Of a stretch of DNA of 5,514 bases, positions 1 to 5,514 are shown piece after piece. The translations under genes and the position numbers were made by a program. A model generated the notes under the pieces. The model did not search any database. It was given only the letters and a program-made list of their open reading frames with translations, and was not told where the DNA came from. This stretch comes from Candidatus Profundicultor aquiphilus (GTDB lineage: Bacteria; Atribacterota; Atribacteria; Atribacterales; Caldatribacteriaceae): positions 1 to 5,514 of the forward strand of contig JABUEZ010000153.1 of the NCBI GenBank assembly GCA_013314795.1, given 5' to 3'. Every line of letters begins with the position of its first letter. Position 1 is the first letter of the stretch.

Positions 1-1153
1 TATTTCGATCCACTTCCCTGTTCATCCGGGAGGAGAGTACGCTAAAGCATACCGCCAAATCAAGGGCCGTCTCAGTCGCTCTGATACCTCCCCCTAAGCT
101 GAGGTACACATCTTGTTTTGCAAACCGGATTCGGGTAATCTTTTCCAGCACTGCAAGCAAGAGATGCAACCGGTTAAGATCCACTCCCGAACTTACCCGG
201 CGGGGAAAATCAAAATAACTGGGACTGACCAGAGACTGAACCTCAATCATCATGGTCCTTTTCCCCTCAGCAAGGACCGTGCGCACCGTCCCCACACTCG
301 AAACTTCCCCATCCCCCACCAAATAGGAAGAAGGGTCCAGAACTTCAGAAAGCCCCTCTTCCCGCATTTCCAGAATTCCCACCTCCTGAGTGGAACCGAA
401 GCGGTTCTTTATTCCCCGGAGCATACGCAAGGGCCTTTGTGGGTCTCCCTCAAGATAAAGAACCACATCGACAAGATGCTCCAGGGTTTTGGGTCCAGCA
501 ACGAGACCCTCCTTGGTCACATGCCCCACCAGAAACAGCGCCACGTTCTCCTTTTTCGCCATCTCCATAAATTGAATACTCAGTTCCCGAATTAACGCTA
601 CGCTCCCAGGAAGAAGGTCGGTCTCGCTCTTTCCCAGATTCTGAATGGAATCCACAATGACCATTTGCGGCACTAATGAGGCAAAGGCAGCAACAACTTC
701 TTCAAAGTCATCGGTAGAAAGAAGAAAAAGATGAGGACTTCGCCCAATTTGCAAACGTTCCACCCGAAGATATATCTGATGGAGCGACTCTTCGGTGCTC
801 ACATAGAGAACCTTTTTACCACTCATCGCAATTCCTTCGGCAATTTTTAAAAGAAGGGTCGATTTGCCAATCCCGGGGTCACCACTTAAAAGCAAAAGCG
901 ACCCCTCCACCACTCCTCCCCCCAGAACTCGATCCACCTCTCTGAGTCCGGTAGAAAAGCGTTTCTCCCCGGGAAAGTGGTTACCTTCCATTTCAGCCAG
1001 AGATAGAGGAGAACGGAGAGAGACAGACGAAGAAGACCGCTTTTTACGGGATGATTTCTCCACCTCATAAAAAGAATTCCACTCCCCACACTGAGGACAC
1101 CTGCCCAGCCAGTTGGGAGTGGAATAGCCACAACCTTTACAAACGTACGCCAT
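1..1153 (-). CDS. radA: DNA repair protein RadA (Sms), C-terminus cut by window edge
   Basis: RadA is a RecA-like ATPase and DnaB-type helicase that promotes branch migration in recombinational repair. The visible 384 codons, read from ATG at 1153, show the standard order. A C4 zinc finger has C5, C8, C19 and C22. The Walker A GDPGIGKST is at residues 91-99 and Walker B MVIVDS at 164-169. VGHVTKEG (209-216) and GPKTLEH (220-226) follow, then the RadA-diagnostic KNRFG at 249-253. From about residue 285 comes the Lon-protease-like domain, including EVQSLVSP, a PRR segment and LGGGIRATE (353-361). The frame is still open at base 1, where the GEVGL segment would come next, so roughly 70-90 residues of a normal RadA of about 450 are missing. 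The start lies 6 nt after the clpC stop, with only a weak purine stretch (GAGA) before it, so translation is probably coupled to clpC. No frameshift or lost catalytic residue is seen. Confidence 0.96.
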   Translation of the reverse strand, partial: MAYVCKGCGYSTPNWLGRCPQCGEWNSFYEVEKSSRKKRSSSSVSLRSPLSLAEMEGNHFPGEKRFSTGLREVDRVLGGGVVEGSLLLLSGDPGIGKSTLLLKIAEGIAMSGKKVLYVSTEESLHQIYLRVERLQIGRSPHLFLLSTDDFEEVVAAFASLVPQMVIVDSIQNLGKSETDLLPGSVALIRELSIQFMEMAKKENVALFLVGHVTKEGLVAGPKTLEHLVDVVLYLEGDPQRPLRMLRGIKNRFGSTQEVGILEMREEGLSEVLDPSSYLVGDGEVSSVGTVRTVLAEGKRTMMIEVQSLVSPSYFDFPRRVSSGVDLNRLHLLLAVLEKITRIRFAKQDVYLSLGGGIRATETALDLAVCFSVLSSRMNREVDRN

Positions 1154-1159
1154 GAGTTC

Positions 1160-3625
1160 TCAGGCTTTCAAAGAAAGCTCTAAGGGAAGAACTTTAGTAA
1201 AGTTGGGTTTACCATCTTCCAGAGTTACCAGGACCTTATCGCCTTCCTTAAAAACCCCCTTCAGCATCAAATCCGAGAGCGGATCTTCCAGAATTCTCTG
1301 GATGGCCCGCCGTAACGGACGAGCCCCGAAATTGGGATCGTACCCTTCCTTGGCAATGAAAGAGCGAACCTCCGGAGTGATCTCGATATCCATGTTCTTT
1401 TCTTTGAGCCGATTCCGGGTATCCTTCATAAGCAGGTCAACAATCTGCTCCACTTCTCTGGGCTTCAAAGGCCTGAAAACAATCAACTCATCGACCCGGT
1501 TTAAAAACTCAGGCGTAAAGGTCTTCTTCACTTCTTCCATAACCTTCTGCTTAATTTCCTGGTAAGAAAGGCCCTCTTCCTGTTTTCCACCAAAACCAAT
1601 ATTCGCCTGGTTCGCAATCATCCGCGCCCCCAGGTTGGAAGTCATGATCACGATGGTATTTTTGAAATCAATCACTCGCCCCTGGGCATCAGTAAGACGA
1701 CCCTCTTCCATAATCTGGAGAAGGATATTAAAAATATCCGGATTTGCTTTTTCGATTTCATCGAAGAGCACCACCGAATACGGACGCCGGCGAACCTTCT
1801 CGGTGAGCTGTCCTCCTTCTTCGTACCCCACGTATCCCGGGGGAGAACCTACCAAGCGCGAAACGGTAAACTTTTCCATATACTCGGACATATCCAGAAT
1901 AATAAGTGCATCCTCTTTCCCAAAAAGGAACTCAGCCAGAGCCTTCGCCAGTTCCGTCTTCCCCACTCCAGAGGGACCCAGAAATATGAAAGAACCAATG
2001 GGTCGGCGCGGGTCTTTAAGACCAGCCCGAGAGCGGCGAATAGCCTTGCACACCGCTTTAACCGCTTCTTCCTGGCCCACAATCCGGCGATGAATTTCTT
2101 CTTCCATGTGCACCAACCGCTCTTGTTCCTCCATGGCCAAACGAAAAACTGGAATACCCGTCCAGCTGGAAACCACCGCCGCAATATCTTCTTCGGTCAC
2201 CACCGGACGACTGGAATCAACTTCTTTGAGCCAGGTTTCTTTGCGCTCCCGATACTTCCGTTTAAGACTCTCCTCTTCATCGCGATAACAGGCTGCCCCT
2301 TCGAAATCCTGGTTTTTGACCGCCTTTTCTTTCTTCTTCCGCACCTCTTCGATCTCTCTCTCCAGAATTTTGAGATCTTCGGGTAAAACCGTTACTCGAA
2401 GCCTAACCCGGCTCGAAGCCTCATCCATCACGTCGATAGCCTTATCAGGGAGATACCGGTCAGCAATATACCGCTGTGACAGCCGTACCGCAGCCTCAAT
2501 CGCTTCCTCCGAAATCACCACCCGATGATGTTCCTCATATCGGTCTTTGATGCCCCGGAGAATTTCTACCGTCACCTCGACCGAGGGTTCATCAACGTAA
2601 ACCGGCTGAAAACGCCGCTCCAGCGCAGAATCTTTCTCAATATATTTCCGGTATTCGGTAATGGTTGTGGCCCCAATAGCCTGAAGTTCTCCCCGAGCCA
2701 GTGCCGGTTTTAAAATATTCGCCGCGTCAATGGCTCCTTCTGCTGCACCTGCTCCAACCAGAGTATGCACTTCATCGATAAAGAGAACCACTTCTTTGGT
2801 CTGGACAATCTCAGAGATAATCTTTTTCAGGCGTTTTTCAAACTCACCCCGATATTTGGTTCCAGCCACGATCGCTGCAAGGTCAAGACTGACCACTCTT
2901 TTCCCTTTGAGAATTTCTGGCACTTCTCCCTTGATAATTTTCTGAGCCAGACCTTCTACAATGGCCGTTTTACCCACCCCTGGCTCTCCAATCAAAACTG
3001 GATTGTTTTTTGTCCGGCGACTCAAAATTTGGATAACCCGTTCGATTTCTTTTTCTCGCCCAATGACCGGATCAAGCTTCTTCTCCATTGCCAGGTGCGT
3101 CAGGTCCCGACTGAACTCATCCAGAATCGGGGTACGGCTTTCCCTATCCTTATAAGAAGGATATTCTGGAGCGTTCTCGGACCGGGAGGACCCTTCGTTG
3201 AGAATTTCGTAGAGCTTGCTCCGCACCGTTTCGATGTCCAACCCCAAATTCCTCAGGATCTGGGCACCAACACCTTCCCCTTCCCGAAGAATTCCAAGAA
3301 GGATGTGTTCTGTACCCACGTAATTATGACCCAGGCGTCTTGTCTCGTCGAGGGCCAACTCCAGCACTCGTTTTGCTCGAGGAGTAAAAGCCACTTCTTT
3401 TGAACCCTGGTACTCAGTCTTTTCAACCAAACTTTCCAGTTCGCTCCGTACCAGGTCCAAACTGATGTCAAAACTTTCCAGAATGCGGGCAGCAATCCCT
3501 TCTCGTTCTCGCAAAAGTCCAAGCAAAAGATGCTCAGTGCCAATATGATTGTGCTTCAACCGTATTGCCTCATCCTGTGCGAGAATGATGACTTTTCTTG
3601 CTCTCTCTGTATACCTCTCAAACAT
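1160..3625 (-). CDS. clpC: ATP-dependent Clp protease ATP-binding subunit ClpC
   Basis: ClpC is a Hsp100 AAA+ unfoldase that feeds substrates to the ClpP peptidase in the cytosol. This 821-residue protein (B. subtilis ClpC is about 810) is complete. Two Clp-N repeats (about 1-145) carry GTEH at 29-32 and 104-107. D1 has Walker A GEPGVGKT (213-220), Walker B VVLFIDE (279-285), pore loop KYRG (257-260) and ALERRF (334-339). The M domain, about 410-470, contains a UVR-like motif with F441 and R448, which align with the head residues F436 and R443 of B. subtilis ClpC. D2 has Walker A GPSGVGKT (550-557), Walker B VVLFDE (618-623), pore loop GYVG (597-600), FLNR (707-710) and sensor-2 GARPLRR (767-773). 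IGF at 676-678 is the ClpP-docking tripeptide, which separates ClpC from ClpB. The ATG is chosen because a strong Shine-Dalgarno lies 10 nt upstream and the N-terminus MFERYTERAR matches the family start. Confidence 0.98.
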   Translation of the reverse strand: MFERYTERARKVIILAQDEAIRLKHNHIGTEHLLLGLLREREGIAARILESFDISLDLVRSELESLVEKTEYQGSKEVAFTPRAKRVLELALDETRRLGHNYVGTEHILLGILREGEGVGAQILRNLGLDIETVRSKLYEILNEGSSRSENAPEYPSYKDRESRTPILDEFSRDLTHLAMEKKLDPVIGREKEIERVIQILSRRTKNNPVLIGEPGVGKTAIVEGLAQKIIKGEVPEILKGKRVVSLDLAAIVAGTKYRGEFEKRLKKIISEIVQTKEVVLFIDEVHTLVGAGAAEGAIDAANILKPALARGELQAIGATTITEYRKYIEKDSALERRFQPVYVDEPSVEVTVEILRGIKDRYEEHHRVVISEEAIEAAVRLSQRYIADRYLPDKAIDVMDEASSRVRLRVTVLPEDLKILEREIEEVRKKKEKAVKNQDFEGAACYRDEEESLKRKYRERKETWLKEVDSSRPVVTEEDIAAVVSSWTGIPVFRLAMEEQERLVHMEEEIHRRIVGQEEAVKAVCKAIRRSRAGLKDPRRPIGSFIFLGPSGVGKTELAKALAEFLFGKEDALIILDMSEYMEKFTVSRLVGSPPGYVGYEEGGQLTEKVRRRPYSVVLFDEIEKANPDIFNILLQIMEEGRLTDAQGRVIDFKNTIVIMTSNLGARMIANQANIGFGGKQEEGLSYQEIKQKVMEEVKKTFTPEFLNRVDELIVFRPLKPREVEQIVDLLMKDTRNRLKEKNMDIEITPEVRSFIAKEGYDPNFGARPLRRAIQRILEDPLSDLMLKGVFKEGDKVLVTLEDGKPNFTKVLPLELSLKA
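1164..1178 (-). repeat. Small perfect inverted repeat at the clpC/radA junction
   Basis: GCTTTC-TTT-GAAAGC on the minus strand forms a 6-bp stem with a 3-nt loop in the last clpC codons, ending just before the clpC stop. No T-run follows, so it is not an intrinsic terminator. It could be a minor translational or RNA-stability element between clpC and radA, or chance. Confidence 0.3.
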
Positions 3626-4610
3626 GATTCAAAATCCTCCTCGGCCAAACTCCCAAAATTCTCAGCACCTCTACTCGGTTCTTCCACTTCCTGTCGGCAA
3701 GCAACCAGCTATATATCAAATCCTCCACCTCTCTATATTTTAAACCTTCGCTTTCCCCTATTATTCCCTCTCCGAAAAACCAGAGAGAGAGAAAATCAAA
3801 GATTCCTTTTTCCATATTATCGTCTTTTCGCTCTATTTCTTGAGCAATATTTACCATATTTTCACAGAAATGTTCTTTCCTCAAGGGGGAATGAACAAAG
3901 TGAAGACGTGCCTGTCGCTCCCACCTGGAAACCCTTATTCCCAGTGCCTCAATAGCCTTTACCATATTCCACTCCGTTACCCCCAGGGTAAAACGATTCG
4001 AAATTTCAAAAACATGAGCCCAGATTTCCCCATTATTTCCCAGACCTCTCACCACCAGGTCTCCATTATCCTGAAACCACTGCAGGATACGTTTCTCACC
4101 ATAGATAAAGGAAAGAGCTGGAAGATGGACCCAGAGATACACCTTGCAGCCAGTTCCCAAAAAAAGTGGTGATGCATTCAGGTACCCCCACCTGGGATCA
4201 TATGCATAATCAATTTCCTTTTCGATCTCATCGTCCCAGAATTCCGCCACTTTCCAGAAATAGCTCAAGTTCACACCGGGACCTTCGGCACAGATCTCGA
4301 TATGCGCATCGCCGTTGACAAGCACGCTCTGCCACATAGACCGCATTCTTCGCAACCAAACCACCTCTCCCGAAACAACCCCCAGAAGGAGAGGCAAAAA
4401 CAAGGAACCACTATCATGACTTCCCACTTTGGAACGTATTGGCTTTATGTTTTGGAGTTTCTTCCTAACCTCCTCCTGCCACACAGGAGTAAAAAAAACT
4501 GAAGAAGAGAAAGGAATTCCTGCCACGTTACGAAACAGAACCACGGCACTTCTTGTACGAGGAATCCTTTCCTTTCCAATAGCTCCCTTTGGCACCCGAG
4601 ATAAAATCAT
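3618..4610 (-). CDS. mcsB: McsB-like protein, phosphagen-kinase fold, predicted inactive as an arginine kinase
   Basis: McsB is the protein-arginine kinase that marks CtsR and misfolded proteins for ClpCP. Family membership (330 residues against about 350-360) is supported by operon position and by blocks such as IDYAYDPRWGYL (133-144), LGTG (151-154), HLPAL (162-166), LVVRG (185-189) and FEISN-FTLG (201-210). By-eye comparison with B. subtilis McsB shows the catalytic motifs eroded. SSRIRLARN aligns with R20-N28, losing R29 and R31 of B. subtilis. NEEDHIRI aligns with NGDAHIEI (99-106). The catalytic Cys167 position is S147, in SPLFLGTGCK instead of CPTNVGTGLR. RGIYGEGS becomes RGLGNNGE (188-195). 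The C-terminal RDxxRA phosphoarginine-sensing motif is not recognisable. The ORF has no frameshift and overlaps both neighbours, which argues against a pseudogene. ATG 4610 shares ATGA with mcsA and has no clear Shine-Dalgarno of its own, so coupling is likely. The mcsB symbol refers to orthology and position; kinase activity is doubted. Confidence 0.85.
   Translation of the reverse strand: MILSRVPKGAIGKERIPRTRSAVVLFRNVAGIPFSSSVFFTPVWQEEVRKKLQNIKPIRSKVGSHDSGSLFLPLLLGVVSGEVVWLRRMRSMWQSVLVNGDAHIEICAEGPGVNLSYFWKVAEFWDDEIEKEIDYAYDPRWGYLNASPLFLGTGCKVYLWVHLPALSFIYGEKRILQWFQDNGDLVVRGLGNNGEIWAHVFEISNRFTLGVTEWNMVKAIEALGIRVSRWERQARLHFVHSPLRKEHFCENMVNIAQEIERKDDNMEKGIFDFLSLWFFGEGIIGESEGLKYREVEDLIYSWLLADRKWKNRVEVLRILGVWPRRILNHV
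3636..3642 (-). promoter_or_regulatory. Strong Shine-Dalgarno of clpC inside the mcsB 3' end
   Basis: On the minus strand GAGGAGG lies 10 nt before the clpC ATG at 3625. It sits in the last codons of the mcsB-like gene, where it encodes the R324-R325 pair. It is the only near-consensus ribosome binding site at any of the four gene junctions, so clpC probably initiates independently and at a higher rate than its neighbours. It also decides the clpC start. Confidence 0.8.
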
Positions 4611-5095
4611 TCTAAGCGAGAACGAAGCCGATTAATGAGATGCTTGCAATACTCGGCTTTCTCATAGTCTTCTTCCTGAATACACCTTTTTAACTCAGTA
4701 AGAACTTTGGCAATGCTCTGCTGGAGCTTCTGTTCTCTCCACCACCGGACTGGAATTTTACCAATATGGAAGCCTTCCGCCTGTTCTTGAGAAAGTTTTT
4801 GGCCAATTTCTTCTTCAAAAGCCAAATAGCAGTACGGACAGCCTAGAATCCCTTTTTCCCAAAAATCAAGCCTGGAAAAACCACAAAAAGGACAGGTTTT
4901 TTCTCTTCCTCCATTGAACCCTACGACGTCTTCCCATAGGTCGCAGGGTTCTTCTTTTCCCATAAGGTGCGTGACTGAGAGCCTCTCTGCACAGACTCGA
5001 CACACAAATAACCTATTCTTTGAAACCACCTCTCCCTGACCGGTAAAATACCTGATTAACGTTGCGCCATCCTGACCGCAGAGGTCGCACCTCAT
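4607..5095 (-). CDS. mcsA: McsA, zinc-binding modulator of CtsR/McsB, with UVR-like C-terminus
   Basis: McsA is a cytosolic zinc protein that binds and activates McsB and modulates CtsR in Bacillota. The 162-residue product (B. subtilis about 185) has four CxxC pairs: C3/C6, C32/C35, C68/C71 and C86/C89. This is the expected two-zinc-module layout. A conserved link HIGKIPVR (110-117) follows, then a predicted coiled-coil UVR-type segment at about 124-160. That segment keeps the acidic-aromatic core EEDYEKA, but the usual A-x-x-R-D part is replaced by E-Y-C-K-H. The start is ATG 5095, directly after the ctsR TGA, with GGTGA 5 nt upstream as a ribosome binding site. The stop overlaps the mcsB-like start (ATGA), suggesting 1:1 coupled synthesis. 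Length, cysteine pattern and position make the identification firm. Whether it still works with the altered McsB is unknown. Confidence 0.93.
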   Translation of the reverse strand: MRCDLCGQDGATLIRYFTGQGEVVSKNRLFVCRVCAERLSVTHLMGKEEPCDLWEDVVGFNGGREKTCPFCGFSRLDFWEKGILGCPYCYLAFEEEIGQKLSQEQAEGFHIGKIPVRWWREQKLQQSIAKVLTELKRCIQEEDYEKAEYCKHLINRLRSRLE

Positions 5096-5514
5096 TCATT
5101 TCACCCAATCTAAAACTTGGAGAAGCATTTCTCTTAAAATCCGGGAACGTAACCGGTTTTTTTCTGTGTTAGAAGAAATTCCCAGATCTTCAGCCCTGGA
5201 AAGGGCATGAATTATAGCTGCTTTCATAAGCAAACCTTCCCGAGTGGTGATGAAACCCTCCCTTTCCAGCCAGTTTACAAGATCTTCAACATCACTTTCT
5301 TTAAGATGCCTTTCATAATCATCCAGATAGAACACGATGGGCTCTAACCGGTCAATGGGAACTCTCTTAATACGTACGTAACCACTCCCCCCACGTCGAC
5401 TCTCCACAATAAATCCGCGGAAAACGTTAAAGCGAGTGGCCAAAACATAATTAATCTGGGACGGAGCACAATCAAACTCGTCCGCCAGTTTCCCCCTCTG
5501 AATAATAACCATCT
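5096..5514 (-). CDS. ctsR: Transcriptional repressor CtsR, N-terminus cut by window edge
   Basis: CtsR is the dimeric winged-helix repressor of clp and related heat-shock genes. It binds a tandem heptad (A/GGTCAAA) near promoters and releases DNA on heating. The visible part aligns from about residue 23-25 of B. subtilis CtsR. The ATG at 5512 therefore probably encodes an internal methionine, and the true start lies outside the window. Numbering from that Met, the recognition segment is ADEFDCAPSQINYVLATRF (10-28), followed by the wing VESRRGGSGYVRI (36-48). The wing normally carries GGGG; here the third glycine is serine (S43). R40 corresponds to Arg62 of B. subtilis CtsR, a reported phosphorylation and DNA-contact residue. 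The C-terminal helical domain (about 73-138) includes EREGFITTREGLLMKAAI (83-100). The stop abuts the mcsA start. CtsR presumably represses this operon itself, but its operators are not in the window. Confidence 0.94.
   Translation of the reverse strand, partial: MVIIQRGKLADEFDCAPSQINYVLATRFNVFRGFIVESRRGGSGYVRIKRVPIDRLEPIVFYLDDYERHLKESDVEDLVNWLEREGFITTREGLLMKAAIIHALSRAEDLGISSNTEKNRLRSRILREMLLQVLDWVK
5101..5106 (-). promoter_or_regulatory. Ribosome binding site of mcsA
   Basis: GGGTGA on the minus strand, inside the last codons of ctsR, can pair with the 3' end of 16S rRNA through GGTGA. It is 5 nt from the mcsA ATG at 5095. This supports that start over any alternative. The match is moderate. 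Confidence 0.5.

Larger units (their letters stand above)
1..5514 (-). other. ctsR-mcsA-mcsB-clpC-radA heat-shock/proteolysis operon (both ends cut)
   Basis: Five co-directional minus-strand genes are joined without usable intergenic space. The ctsR stop TGA abuts the mcsA ATG; mcsA and the mcsB-like gene share ATGA; the mcsB-like gene and clpC overlap by 8 nt; clpC and radA are separated by 6 nt. The gene order is that of the class III heat-shock operon of Bacillota, with radA downstream as is common there. The spacing implies one transcript with translational coupling. The operon promoter and CtsR operators are expected upstream of ctsR, beyond position 5514, and no transcription terminator lies inside the window. 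No convincing internal promoter was seen. Confidence 0.93.

Noticed and set aside
113..595. 160-codon plus-strand open frame opposite radA
   Set aside because: It lies antisense to the conserved RadA ATPase and Lon-like regions, and its composition is that of a shadow frame.
1164..1178. Rho-independent terminator between clpC and radA
   Set aside because: The stem is only 6 bp with a 3-nt loop and no U-tract follows. radA begins about 10 nt further on.
2315..2321. Single CtsR-like heptad (GGTCAAA on the minus strand)
   Set aside because: CtsR operators need two heptads in direct tandem. The bases where the second should be do not match, and the site is inside the clpC coding region.
2765..3403. 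212-codon plus-strand open frame opposite clpC
   Set aside because: It is antisense to the highly conserved D1 and N-domain region of clpC, has no recognisable motif and looks like a codon-bias shadow.
3700..3760. A/T-rich stretches (AAATATAG, GATATATAG on the minus strand) upstream of clpC, resembling -10 elements
   Set aside because: No properly spaced -35 element is visible, and the bases are explained by mcsB codons.
3618..4610. Reading the McsB-like gene as a decaying pseudogene
   Set aside because: There are no stops or frameshifts over 330 codons, fold-defining blocks are kept, and both ends overlap neighbouring genes. The losses cluster at catalytic motifs.

Overview
The window is one block of five genes, all on the minus strand. 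Read in the direction of transcription (from the right edge to the left edge) they are ctsR, mcsA, an mcsB-like gene, clpC and radA. This order is the class III heat-shock operon known from Bacillota (Firmicutes) and a few related anaerobic lineages. The organism is therefore probably a Gram-positive-type or deep-branching anaerobe with a moderate-GC genome. A candidate phylum such as Atribacterota is possible, but the lineage cannot be fixed by eye.

Layout: ctsR (5096-5514) runs off the right edge, so its first roughly 20-25 codons, its promoter and its CtsR operators lie outside the window. mcsA (5095-5093 start, ends 4607) begins directly after the ctsR stop. The mcsB-like gene (4610-3618) overlaps mcsA by 4 nt (ATGA). 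clpC (3625-1160) overlaps mcsB by 8 nt. radA starts 6 nt after clpC (1153) and runs off the left edge, lacking its last 70-90 or so codons. No non-coding stretch is longer than a few bases, and no RNA gene, mobile element, CRISPR array or terminator was seen.

How the genes work together: in the known systems CtsR represses this operon at low temperature. McsA and McsB modulate CtsR, McsB phosphorylates arginines, and ClpC with ClpP degrades the marked proteins. RadA is a DNA-repair and recombination helicase that commonly sits at the end of this operon.

The main surprise is the McsB protein. Its fold and position are clearly those of McsB, but nearly every catalytic motif of the arginine kinase appears lost: the N-terminal arginine cluster, the NEEDHIR motif, the catalytic cysteine, the GEGS loop and the C-terminal phosphoarginine-sensing motif. 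The reading frame is intact and tightly packed in the operon, so it looks like a retained pseudokinase rather than a decaying gene. Its partner McsA has a diverged UVR motif, and CtsR has a serine in its normally all-glycine heat-sensing loop. ClpC looks fully competent.
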